NCBI GenBank assembly: GCA_026419785.1
Contig: JAODTK010000999.1
Coordinates: 620,001-684,000, forward strand
Length of the DNA stretch: 64,000 nucleotides
Direction of reading: 5' to 3'
Source: Sclerodactyla briareus
Taxonomy: Eukaryota > Echinodermata > Holothuroidea > Dendrochirotida > Sclerodactylidae
The translations under genes were made by a program, and so were the position numbers. Within the stretch, counting starts at the first letter, position 1; each line of letters begins with the position of its first letter. The notes beneath the pieces are model-generated. The model did no database searches. It was not told the origin of the DNA and saw nothing but the letters and a program-made list of their open reading frames with translations. Below, one piece after another: positions 1-11,554 of the stretch.

Positions 1-315
1 TTCAGGGCCTGCATAAGTTTACCATTTCTCACTGGATGGAGGGTCACAATGAGTACAAGTTTTTGATGCAAATATTTGAAATGCTACAATGGTTCGATGT
101 TGTGGTATGTTGTGAAAAACATTTATAAATTCCATGGTTTTGAAGCTTACTGTTCTCATCGGTAAAAAAAAACTTTGGAACTGTTGAAACTATGCTGGGG
201 TTTTTTGCCGATACAGTCTTGGAATGTGACCCCATATTATAGTCTTGAAAATAACATCCCCACTCCAGTCCCTGCTATCAGGGATCGAATAAGGAGCAAG
301 GCCCATGGTTACTTT

Positions 316-519
316 TCAAAAGAAATAGCCCATGGTTCGTGGATTCTGGCATGGGACCGGGGTTATTTTGGTAGGACCCAGGGCTCTGATCACTTTCTCA
401 GCTTCTGCATTGGTGGAGGACCAGGCTTCAAGAACCAAACAGCGCAAGTCAAAAAGTCTTGCAGCTGCGGACGCATAATTCCTGGGCAAATACACTGCAG
501 GTTCTTCACCAATCAACAT
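316..519 (-). CDS. Possible coding exon, product unknown
   Basis: The minus strand is open for 68 codons and has a protein-like helical middle: NYASAAARLFDLRCLVLEAW followed by an acidic/basic amphipathic run (NAEAEKVIRAL). An AG acceptor (TTTGCCCAG) precedes the best part, and a weak GT (CTGG then GTCCTA) follows it. The family is not recognised. The complementary plus strand is also open over the same stretch (175-540), which weakens the case because a composition effect could open both strands. It could be an exon of a gene entering from the window edge or a chance reading frame. Confidence 0.2.
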   Translation of the reverse strand: MLIGEEPAVYLPRNYASAAARLFDLRCLVLEAWSSTNAEAEKVIRALGPTKITPVPCQNPRTMGYFF

Positions 520-1854
520 TTATTGTTGGTTCACATTTAATTGACCTTTACTGACTCTGTCAAACTTTGGAATGGCTTGAAACATGTCTAGTCTACCCCA
601 TACCACATCTAATATTTGCTATCAGGTTCCCAGCACGAAGTACCCAACTACTCATTCCGAGTTATGTTTGGCCGATAAGCCAGTATCGTTTTCAACCGAT
701 GATCCTATCAAAGTTTGTTCCGTATCGGCCCGATCCCGATACCGATATTGTTTTTACCACAGTAAGTTTGCGTTATGGTATTCGTTCTCATCGGGTCGTT
801 AAACACCTAAGTAGTACTATCAAACTATGTTCGATTCATAACCACTGAGTTACAAGGTTCCGTTGTATGTCACAAAGTCACACATAAATTACCCCACATA
901 GATTCAGTTTTTGAGTTTTGACATTGCAAAAATTCAGTCATATCGTGTTCCATACCAAGCTGGGAAAAATAATTTGCACTTGATAACCCGTCGCGTAAGC
1001 AGCAGTAGTAATATCGCACAGGCTATGAGAAACAGAGTGCGGTGTACACACAATTGGTTTGTTCATGCATGCTGATTGAACGAAGAATGCCCGAATTGTG
1101 TGACACGATTTGTGTAGCGCTGCATGTCAGGTCGCGATAACCGGCACTTATTGCGTAAGTAAATTGAGGAGTTACATATTTTAGCAAACCCAGGCATATA
1201 CCCTAGAACCTGTCACTCACAGTATATTCTCTAAATAATCCAATACAGTCCCCCAGTTCCATGTGAAATTGTCAATACAGAAACGTTACAAGATCTCCAC
1301 CCACACACAGACACAATAGCAATGAAAATTAGAGACCCTCAGTCCACATATAATACAATGATAACGAGACTCCCGTCGGATCGAGGTTTGGCATTTGTAG
1401 TATACAGCCGTGTATGCAGTGCGTGTGTGCAGACTGTACATTCTGGTGATCGTTGAAGGCCCCGCCAGTCAGTTTTGTGTCGACTGCGAAGACCACGTGG
1501 ATGCTAGGCTAGCATAACTGCTGTTAGCGAGCGATGTATTGCAGTGTTTGACACAGAGCTGCGCGAGTGGCGAAGGCTGTGATCGATTGGTATTACATTG
1601 CGGCTGCACAGGCAGTTTGTTGTGTCGATGTGGAGGCCAAGGTGGCGCAAAACGGAGCCTGATGTAAGGAGTATGTAATCTATTGATGGGTTTGACACAG
1701 AGGTGGCGGCGAGGGGCGTGGGTCGAGTGGCTTTTATGATCATAAGTATGTCTCTACTACATTAAAACTACAAGGCAGTTATTCTCTGGGATAAATAAGA
1801 AAAAAACAAGGGGAAACTCGAAGGTTCTGCATAAATCACGCCAGGGTGGATATC
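520..1854. other. No gene seen; possible TIR-element interior
   Basis: No exon is supported. At 640-760 there is a cluster of GATCGG / TATCGG / CCGATA words similar to those near 1855-1960, so the whole stretch could be the interior of one decayed inverted-repeat element, but a left terminus was not found. Confidence 0.3.
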
Positions 1855-1960
1855 AGGTTGGTCATTATCGGCAAATGTCACAAATTTACCGATACTGATA
1901 TCATGCCGATAACACCAATCCGGCCGATCCGATAGGGTAACCGATATCGGCCCAACGCTA
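1855..1960 (-). mobile_element. Terminus of a hAT-like element
   Basis: The segment ends in CCGATATCGGCCCAACGCTA. Read on the other strand, this begins TAGCGTTGGGCCGATATCGG and continues through repeated ATCGG/CCGAT words. A GTTGGGCCGATATCGG start is characteristic of a class of animal hAT-type termini. Only this end is clear; the partner end may be near 600-760, where similar words recur. Confidence 0.35.
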
Positions 1961-3929
1961 ATTCCGAGGCCTGTATATTAGCTTATGTACAAAACTTTGT
2001 GTACCCATCACACTCCTTGGCCTGTAGCAGTGAACAGTGTAAACCCCCCGATTCACAATGGAAGATCTAGCCAACACTACTCATGAGAGGTGCATGACAG
2101 AGCTTCCACATAACGCCTGCAGCTCCATGGATTAATGTAAACAACCACTCTCACAGAGATGGGAAGGGTCTGTGTTAGACAATTGGGGTATTATTTGGAT
2201 TAATTAAATCTAATCACACTCGTGCAAGAGAAAATGTAACTCAGCCTAGCCAGTGGCATGCTTCATCCACCCACCAAGTTTTACCCTTACTGCATGTACG
2301 GTTCAGAAGGTACTATGACCGTGAAGAACAAACGGACCGAACGAACAAAACTAACGGATGAACGAACTGCGGAGAGACATGATTCTTGTATAGCTGCTTA
2401 CCGGAGCTAAAAACCCGACTCCCAAGGCATACAACCTAGCTCACATGCATTACTTCATATACTGAAGCACAGTCCCTTCTGCCAACAAACATTGAAATAG
2501 TGATTGCTGCATTTATCAGTAGAGTACCTAATGTGACCCAAGTGAATACAATTTCATTGGACCTGGGCCTTATGATGTATTTAGAGGGGGCTAGTAGCCC
2601 CTGTTCCTCCCCCCCCCCCCTCTTAATGTGAACCTGCCAGCTATCCCTGGGTATGAGGGAGCCATGGTCACAATTGACAAGTGCATAGTGTGATGCATGA
2701 GTGCTTGTGCTATTCAGGTTTACTACAATCACCCTTCAACTACAGTGCCTGTGAAGGCCTGGAAGTCAGCTGAAGGGTTGGAAGTAGGGCAGACTCAATC
2801 AAGTGTTGAAGTATCAAAGTGCCTGGAAATTCTTGAAATTCCATTACCTGCTTAGATGTGTAATTGCCAGACAGTTATAGATTTCCATCTGTGGCTATCA
2901 AAACCTTTGGAGGTGTTTTCTCAAAGTTTGTTTTAGGTGTTCTTCTACCCTCATATACATGTGCAGTAGCTACATCTGCTATGGTAGAACAACCGAAGCA
3001 TTGTTCTAAGGAGAATTTAGCTGAGGACACCGGTTTGAAAGGAACATTGCATCAGATGAATTATTATGGAATGCAATCACATTCTACCAGGGTATTACCT
3101 CATACCAGATACTGGCTAGTGGAGCTGGGGGTTCTACAATATGTCAATGGTATCCCCCAGGGGCCCCACCCATTGTAAGAGGTGACTAGAAGGAACCACA
3201 TTAACACTATGCAACATATACATGTGTCAATGTGCTGTTAAACTTTACCTCTCTATAGTCTACTCATGCGCCCATGTCTCGATCTGTCGTCCATCCATCT
3301 CACCTTGCGTACAGATTCATAATAGGTTTTTGTGAAATTGTGGGCCAAAAAAAAAAAAAGCAGAATTTGAGAGCAAAGATGACAAGACATTAAACTGTGT
3401 CAAGAATCCTTGCTCCACAAGAGAGATTTAGTTCAGAAATTGTTCAGTTGCATGGCACCAAACTTCTCTGGTGTGTACAATTGTGCAAATTATACACTCT
3501 GAAGTTGTAGATTTGTCAATGTTTCATGGGGGCTCACCATTCACCTATGGTACAAGTCTATTCACACCTACCATGTGCATAACTGAATTGTTGTAAACCT
3601 CACCTTGACAAGATCCAGATTTGCTAAGCCCTATGACCATCCAACCAATTACTGTGTACCTTAACTTGGTCCCAACAAGTTCCATTATTATTTCTAATTC
3701 CTCTCAACTTGAATCAGAGTGGGAGTGGGAGCACATGCCACTGCTTGCAAACAATACATGTATGTGATACAGACTGAAGTACTGCCTCATGGCAGCAAAC
3801 ATTGAAGGCCTACTGGCAAATAATTGGTTAGCCTCATTTCCCTTAGCTATGATTTTGCTGTTTTCCATGAGAATGCAACACAATGAAACTCTGGGGGCCA
3901 CTGATTTGCATACTTTACGCATATTTTCA
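1961..3929. other. No gene seen
   Basis: The stretch contains a C-run near 2610-2621, a short CGAAC-rich patch at 2318-2368 and an A-run at 3347-3359. The 104-codon plus-strand frame at 2864-3178 has no recognisable domain and no exon-like borders, so it is not called. Confidence 0.4.
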
Positions 3930-4225
3930 ATTTCGTCGAATTTGAACAAAACTTGGTGGGTAGAGACTATAGTTGATTCCGAAAAAAAGAGTCATCGCAG
4001 GTCAATTTGCATAATATAGGCAATTTTACAAACTTTGTGCGATTTGAATAAAACTTCGTGGATGGGGGCTACATTTGTTACTGACAAAGTTAAAGGTCAT
4101 TTCAAGGTCATCGTGGGTAAAATTTGAATAATTTATTTGACGTTTTTTGTAACTTCTAAAGATTACAACAAAACTTGGTGGATGAAGGCTATCTTAGTTT
4201 CTGACCCAAATGGAGGTTTTTATGG
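3930..4225 (+). repeat. Degenerate tandem repeat, about 110 bp period, about 3 copies
   Basis: The landmark TTGAACAAAACTTGGTGG recurs in altered form near 3942, 4044 and 4165. Each is followed by an xxGGCTAxxxTxGTT segment and a data-rich GTCATTxCAAGGTCA-like word. The divergence is high. A related unit on the opposite strand is at 18290-18560. Confidence 0.6.
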
Positions 4226-4231
4226 GGTATT

Positions 4232-4475
4232 AAGCTGTGTTTCCACGAGGCGGGCGCAGGCGCAGGCGCGGACGCAGGCGGATAAGAATGGCTCACCGTT
4301 ATTTTCCACTAGGCGGAAGCAGACGCGGGCGGGCAGGTGTGGACGCAGGCGGGCGCGGATGCGTTTTTTTCTAATCGATCAGGTAGCGATTTTACCCGCG
4401 AGTGTCCGCGTGGTATTTTGCAATCATTTCGAGGACCTTCCCCGTTGTCACAGGTGCTCGTGGTAAACAAATTGC
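4232..4475. mobile_element. Short GC-rich MITE related to 7284-8184
   Basis: The left end AAGCTGTGTTTCCACGAGGC runs into repeats of GCGGGCGCAGGC-type sequence, as at the left end of the larger element at 7284. The right end is not certain; GTGGTAAACA near 4460 could be its remnant. It sits directly after the 110-bp tandem repeat. Confidence 0.35.
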
Positions 4476-5844
4476 ACAGTACAATAGGCTGAGCAGATGG
4501 GCCACATGTTCGCATTGCACTGAGAATGAATAGCAACGTTGTGTCTTGCGAGGGTTCTTTGTCAAGTCTGAAGGAGACTCAAATGTTAAGAAATTAGATT
4601 TCCCGGAACAATGATAAAGGCCAGCTAGAGAAAGGCATTGAATTGTTGTCTCTTCTAGAACATTCATCATATAATAAATTTATATACATTTATTGGGCAG
4701 TGTTTTTTTTTTTGGGGGGGCTGCTTGACAGGTTCTCATTTTCACCCATTTCAGGGCGCCCAGAAATGTAATACTGAGTACGTCTGGGCCTTAACAAGAG
4801 CATTGGGCACTGTTTCCTATTTGAGAAATTGAATGCTTGACATGTCAAGTGACAAACTTGAACACCATCGCGACCCATATCCAGACTTGGAGAGCAAGGT
4901 CGAGAAGGGGGAGAGGAAAATTAACTGATAAGCATTAAGTCTCACTAAGCAGGGGGAATGATAAATCCGCCTCCATGCTTGAACACAAGTATTCAACATC
5001 TGAACATCAGTCTAATTTCAGCAGACGCCTCGAAAGTGAGCATCAATCCACTTTTGTCAGAATGGAACACCGTGTTCTGAACTATGCTCAAAGCTGAATC
5101 CACATTCTGACGATGTGTGAAAGAAATCTACGAGGACCCAATGGTACAGGCTCTAAACCTTTGTTTTACATTTACATGTCTAGTTTAGGCTTGTACTCAG
5201 TGCAGGTCAGCAACTTGTTCCATTTAGGCTTGTACCCGTGTAATGCACAACAGTGACATGGTTCATGTACACTGGAACTCTATGCATAATACTGAAATGT
5301 TTAAAGTAGGCTGGTATCTAATGCAGGTGACTGCTTTTCTTTATGTAGTCTCTATACCTAGTGTGAATTTTAAGCTAGCATATTCTCAAACTCTGTTCTG
5401 CACTGGAACAGATGGCCCCCCCCCCAAACCCCAAATCCTAACCTTGACAGATGTCTATCTTCTTCCTACCCATACAGGCACAATCATTCCTACAGTGTAG
5501 ACATGTGGACCACATTGGCTTGATTTTATTTCCTGTTTACAGGTCCATAGTCAAATCCTCACATTCAAAGCATGTTTTCCCTGGTAGAAAAAAAAATAGC
5601 CAACTTCGCAAATGATTTTCCATTTCAGGATACTTCGGTCTACGAATGGCCTCTGCAATTCCCTCAGGATGATCAAAAGTATTTAACTGATTGCTACTCC
5701 CATCAGGATTCAGTGAACTTGTAACACATGCTCATGACCTTCAAGACGGATAAATGGAGGAATCTCTAATCTCCTCTCTGCTGGCCTCAGATTTTCAGCT
5801 TCCTATGTTGTGCGATGTATCATTTCCGCTGGTACTTTGCAAGC
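4476..5844. other. No gene seen
   Basis: This is AT-rich, unremarkable DNA with a T/G run at 4701-4718 and a C-run at 5415-5423. Several short frames are open on the minus strand (4392-4999) but show no domain and no splice framing. Confidence 0.4.
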
Positions 5845-7150
5845 ACCATTGTATGTAATTTCATAACCTTGGACCAAAATTCCTGAAAAGCATGTAGGTA
5901 CGGCTACTACCCCATATTATGAAAGAACATCAGCACTGTGCACCAAAATCTGTAGGAGGAGAATCTTATGCATGATTGCACAAGATGAGCCCTAGGGCCC
6001 ACATTGGGCCTCAGGTCCAAAATTCCTGAGACCATGAAAGTACGGCTATTCGCCCTAACCCAATCATGACTGAACCTGCCACAGAATTTGTAGGATGAGA
6101 AGCATTTTGCTTTTTCTTTACATGATGGGCCTAGGGCCCACATTGGGCCTTGGGCGAGGTTTGCAAACCCCCCAATGGACCACTACCCAAAGACCATTAC
6201 ATGTAACTTTAAAGAAAATCAATTGGAGCTGGTAAGAGGAGATGCATTTCAAGCACCATTGTGTGTAGTTTCATAAAATGGGCCACAGGGCCCAAGTGGG
6301 ACCTTGGATCAAAAATTCCTGAACACCCCAAGGTACAGCTATTACACTATCATCATGGCCAAACATCAGCACTGTGCACCAAAATTTGTAGAAGCATTTT
6401 GCGGATTTTTACCGATGGGCCCTAGGTCCACACCGGGCCTTGGGTCCTAAATCCCTGAGCGCCCTGAAGTTACAGCTAGTACGCCAAAATTCCGGAACAA
6501 AGTCCGAAGATATGCTTTAGGAGGGCCATTATAGACGAATAGTATCAGTTTCACCAATATTTGTAGACAAGAAGCATTTTTTTTGCATAAAATCACAATA
6601 ACTTAATTTGGCATAATGGGCTCCCAGACCGGGCCTTGAACCCAAAATCCTGAACATCCCGAAGAGTGCTTTTAGGGAGGCCCTCATTATGACTCAAATA
6701 ATTAGCATTGTGCACCAATATTTGTAGGACAAGAACATTTTGCATCACAATCACAATAACATTTGGCATAAGGGCTCCCAGAACCGGGCCTTGAACCCAA
6801 AACTCCTGAACATCCCGAAGATAGGGTTGTTAGGCCATCATTATTACCAAATATTAGCTTGTGCACCAATCTTTGTAGGACGAAAGCTTTTGTCATAAAA
6901 TCACAGATAAAATTTGGCATACATGGCCCCTGGGCCCAAACCAGGCTTGAACCGCAATTCTGAACACCCCGCAGGTAGGGCTATAGACCATCAATTTGAC
7001 TAAACATCAGCACTGTGCACCAAAGTTTGCAGGAGAATAGCCTTTTCGTTTTTCCACAAAATGGTCTCCAGGGCCCACATCGGACCTTGGACCACAATTC
7101 CTGAACACCCCTGAATGGCCCATAACTTAGTCCATCATTGTAGACCAAGT
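5845..7150 (+). repeat. Tandem array, about 148 bp period, about 8 to 9 copies
   Basis: The phrase CAxxGGGCCTTGGxxCxAAAxTTCCTGAAxA recurs at roughly 5985, 6127, 6282, 6413, 6613, 6766, 6916 and 7061. It is usually preceded by ATCAGCACTGTGCACCAAAxTTTGTAGGA. Spacings are mostly 133-153 bp, with one of about 200. Copies differ by many substitutions and indels, so this is an old local minisatellite/satellite array. Confidence 0.75.
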
Positions 7151-7283
7151 TTCCTTACGATCCATCGAAGGCTGTAGGATAATCAAGCAATTTGAATCAA
7201 TTGTGAACAGATAGATGAGATCATAACGCAGGCCTCATCACAATAGCTCACCAGGCCTATGGCTTAGGTGAACTAAAAATCTA

Positions 7284-8184
7284 AAGCTGCGTTTCCATTC
7301 ACGCGGGCGGGCGGAGCGGGCGGACGGGGGGGGCGGGCGGGCGTTTTGAAGACTCGTTTCCAGCCAAACACGGTGCGGGCGGGCGGGCCGTGTCTCGAGT
7401 CAACGCACCTCTTCCACTTAGTGGGTATAACCCCCCTCTATATAAGAACCGTGTATCCTCTATTTATTATTGGTTATTATTATTATTGTTATTATTGTTA
7501 TTATGTTCTTATATTGTATGTTGTTGTTGTTGTCGTCCTGGTCCTTGCGTCTTGCCGTGTTTTGTTTGTTGTTGTTGTCGTCCGTTGTCGTTGTCGTCCT
7601 TGTTTGTTGTTGTTGCGTTGTTGTCATTGTCGTTTTTGTCGTTGACGTTGTTGTCAAACACGGACGCATACTAGTGTTTAACCTAAACACCGGTGTTCAT
7701 TTTCTGAAAACCATTGTTCAAATGTCAACGATTACGGCCCACCATTAAACTTCACAATTGACATTTTTGGAGATTTAATTAGCAATACTTGACTATCATC
7801 GGTTTTTAAACATGTAAATATGTGTCAAAAAGGTGTCTATGCCGTTGAATATAGACACAATCTGAATAAAATCTCATCCCTAGTGTTGAAAACAGTTATG
7901 AATGTGTGTGGAACATTATTTTGAAACCTAAAATTGTCCTCTACTCCATCCATTATCCGGCTTCAAGCCGGTAAGATTGCAGGGAACTCCCCAGGGAGGA
8001 TTGCGAATACCAGCGGACAACCGTGCGGGGCGGAAAAAATCCTACCATGACTCGATTCGAGAAAACGCTCCGCCCGCCCGCCGACGCGCCCGTCCGCGTG
8101 CAGGAACGGCCCATTTGAAAATAACGAGAGCGATTTCAGACTCCCGCCCGCCCGCCCCCGCTCCTCGGGCATGGAAACGGGCTT
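7284..8184. mobile_element. Non-autonomous DNA transposon with GC-rich inverted termini
   Basis: The left end reads AAGCTGCGTTTCCATTCACG, then GCGGGCGG repeats. The right end, on the opposite strand, reads AAGCCCGTTTCCATGCCCG, then GGCGGGCGGGCGGG. The two 100-120 bp ends are therefore imperfect inverted repeats built on GCGGGCGG. The interior holds a TTG/TTA microsatellite and no transposase. Flanks contain TAA on the left and TTA on the right, which might be a degenerate short target duplication (Harbinger-like), but this is not certain. Confidence 0.65.
7464..7655 (+). repeat. TTA/TTG/GTC trinucleotide microsatellite
   Basis: A run of TTA triplets passes into TTG and GTC triplets over about 190 bp inside the GC-rich MITE. 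It keeps several frames open on both strands; these are not genes. Confidence 0.8.
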
Positions 8185-10837
8185 ACTTCCAGTTGCACAT
8201 AACTTATGCAAATTAGACTACTCAAAAGCTATTTGCACTGCATATCTATCTTTTGTCTACCTATTTAACATTTGTCATGGCGCAATGGGCTAGAAGCCTA
8301 ATGCCCAGCACACACTGCCAATGTTCTAACATGGATTAGGTTGAATACATTAACTAAACCCAACTCCTTTTCACCTGGTTCCGATCTTGATGACCTTAAC
8401 CTGCTAGCACACCACCCTTTGTCATCCGTGCCTGGGAGATAAACGAAACGAAAGCGTTCTTCCATCACTACGATACGCAAGTCAGAACCCAATTGATACA
8501 CGAAATTAAATTTGCTGATTATCCATTGGATGACGCACAAATGACTCCCACCACTGTCTGGACTGAGTGGAGTCTGGCAACACTACCAATGGTTCTAACA
8601 TCCCATTAATTTTTGAAGAGGGTATCCACTATGCCCTGCCCAAATGCTTAAATTTAGAGCCAATCTGAGAAAATTGACACAGGTCTTGTTGTTACATCAA
8701 TACTCAGAAAATTCCAACCGTTTATCATTCCCCCAGGTGTTGTGAGGCTATGTTTGCCTCTGTTAAAAGCATTCTACTACTGCTCAGGCAACAGACAGAA
8801 CCTGATTGTTGTTATGTGGAAACACTATAAAATCAGAACAATGACATTAACATTGACCAAAACAAATCCCGTCCAGTGAACACAGAACTGCACAGCCTAA
8901 AGTGGTTTTTTGTGAATCTGTGAACTTTTACAATGTTGCCTCATCAATTATTTTCAACATCACAGAGACTCTGTACATAGTAAAGACTAGTTTTGCAACT
9001 TTGCAAGATGGGAAGGGTAGACAACTATAAATACACAGATTTGCTCTTTTAGGGGATCCATCCAATCTATTCCCCACAGGTCAGGCAATCCGCATGACAA
9101 TCAATAGTGGTGGATAGCTTCCCTATATCTTTCGAGTTGGGAACGATTTTATCCAATCCTATGTATGTCTGCTTCTTATTACACAGTCAGCTTGTTTTAA
9201 CATCGCAGTTCCTCCTGTGCGTTCACAAGGGGAATTTTTGATAGCCGACCGTGCCTTATTGACACAACCAAACTACTGAATTCAGACCTTCTGTTATGGC
9301 AAGTACCACAACGTCAATCATATACCATTGTTGGGGAAGTCTACCTTGGACTTCTGAATATTGTTTTGGCTTTGTCGATAGAACGTCTCTGCAACTCGTG
9401 TCTAATACCCTACCAGGAGATCCCTTGTTAGTCCATAAACTCCTACAAACCCACTTCCTCAGATTGAGGAAAAGTGGGCAGCGCCGCAATGGCTGGGCCC
9501 CTCCTAATTAGCTAATAATACCAGGCCCCTGATCAAGATGACAAAACCAGCCACAATGACAGGAAACCTGATTTGCTATTTGCCAACCAACCCCCCGTTG
9601 TTGGAGAGCCCTTCCATACTTTTGATATTACATAACATCACTCACATATGATTCATCATACAATTTAATTTGGGGAATGTAGTGTCCGTTACACTAGTTT
9701 GACATTTATTACCACACAGGCCCTCTACTACCACAAGCCCCCTTCAACGTTCTATGTAGTATAGCCTATCCTATACACAGGGTTTGACACTTCTGCCATT
9801 GACTAACAGTTAAGCATGCCCAGTGTCTATCCAATTTCAACTCTACTTTTGCGGTCCAAGGAAAAGATGGCTCACCTGGATCATCTGAGATGTAGAATCA
9901 GCTGCAGTAATTTGTCATCCAAACAATTATAGTCTTGGTGGTGTGGTGACTTTTTGGAAAAAAAAAAAAAACAATTCTTGGCTTGTTTACTCTCGGTGTC
10001 CAGTGGGACTCAAGCATGGCAATCTGTTCGTGATTGGTGAATGAGATGCCTCTACTTACTCCATTCCACTGCCAATAGTTTGATTAGAGTTACTGGACAC
10101 CTGAGATGTGATGACCCAGCATTGTTCTAAAAATTCACCCACACCACCAAGACTATAACACGTTTTGACAAAAAAATGACTGCAGACTGATTCCACAACT
10201 CAAAGATCCAGGTTCGGCATCATTTTTTCCCAATAATGGGAAGATGAGCTCGAATTAAGTCAAATCAGATAAACCCAAGCTGCTTACTGTTAGTCAATGC
10301 AGAAGTGGTCCAAACCTTGTGTAGTAGTATAGGCTAGTACATAGAATGTGTTTGAGGGGGCCTGTGCTTCTACCTCGTACAGCCTGAAATTGTCTGGCAC
10401 AATGTCTTTGCAGAGAAATATTTTATGGATGTTTGACATAATGGAATTATTATTATTCGATTTTTAAATTTTATTTCTACAAGTTTCCGGAAGCCAATAG
10501 CCATCAAGGACCCCTGGCCATATTGAATCAGGGATGAGCACCTGCGATAACCTTTCACTTGGACTATTGATCAGATGATACGGGGAGATTGGTAACCTTT
10601 TCCTCTACTCTGGGAAGAACATTCCAAGTCCTCTTCAAAAGGAGATCAGTGACTAGGAGTCCAACCACTTCTCAGACTTCCATGTGATTGCTCACAGTTG
10701 ACGGACGAGGCTGTGCAATATCCCATAACAGAAGGAGCCCCAATGACCCAAAAGTCCTTGCATTAGAGTGAAACCATGAAATGAATACACGACCTGACAT
10801 GGCAACTGCTTGTACAGCCACCTAAGGAAGAACATCT
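8185..10837. other. No gene seen
   Basis: No exon is supported. A minus-strand stretch at 8360-8400 encodes a VKVIKI-like run that superficially recalls a kinase beta strand, but neither flank fits a MAP4K exon. An A-run lies at 9958-9971. Confidence 0.4.
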
Positions 10838-11554
10838 GGGGCTGTATTCACGAACGTAACTTACGCAAGTTTTTCTTGCGTAGTTCCAATTAGGAAGCGT
10901 ATTTTAACGACATTGGTATTCACGCAACTTGCGTAGCGTAATTTGTTCGTAACTTTACGCAAAATATTCCCTGTCGTAGGGACCAATACCACGCGCTATT
11001 CTTGCGAAAAGTCAAGCAAACAGACTCTCCGAGGAGAAGGAGGAACATAGACAGGCGTTTTTTTCATGACTTATTTGACAATGTATTATTGTAAAAAGTT
11101 TCACTGCTTCGCGTCATAATCCGAGAGCTCCTCTTAGCTTTAAAAAGCCCGATTTAGAGAGGCTTGTCGGTTTGCGATGCGTAGCCGTACAATTAGCCCT
11201 TGGTAAAGCAGTATGCATAACTTGCTAATTCGGTACGAGGGATGCAGCGCGCGTTGCTTATTCTTTCATTGGTAATTGGCGTTCAATACAAACCACGTGC
11301 ATCAGTGAAGCGCGGATTGATTGTTACGTTCTCAAAAACCACATCTTGTCTGACGCGCCTTGGAAAAATCGGGCGTTTCTCCCTTTGAACGAGTGCTTCG
11401 ATTGGTTACGCAAGAATATCAACTTTAAGCTACTTGACCTTACACTTGCGTAAGAATGCTTGTTAATACGATTTACTAAATGCGTACGACTAAAAACGCC
11501 TCGTAGTTTTCTTGCCGTACACAATTGTTACGTCAATGTTCGGAATACGGCCCC
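10838..11554. mobile_element. DNA transposon/MITE with GGGGCTGTATTC termini
   Basis: The left end GGGGCTGTATTCACGAACG and the right end, read on the other strand as GGGGCCGTATTCCGAACAT, are inverted. Both are followed by clusters of TTACGCAA / TTGCGTA words in alternating orientation, a typical subterminal transposase-binding arrangement. The element is about 717 bp and has no transposase. A target duplication is not clear. The superfamily is not assigned. Confidence 0.65.

Noticed and set aside
7346-7748. Leu/Val/Cys-rich frames at the trinucleotide repeat
   Set aside because: Translations of a TTA/TTG/GTC microsatellite inside a MITE.
8355-8400. Minus-strand VKVIKI-like run, considered as MAP4K exon 2
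   Set aside because: Preceding residues do not match ARNxxTGE, and a stop codon and poor borders surround it.
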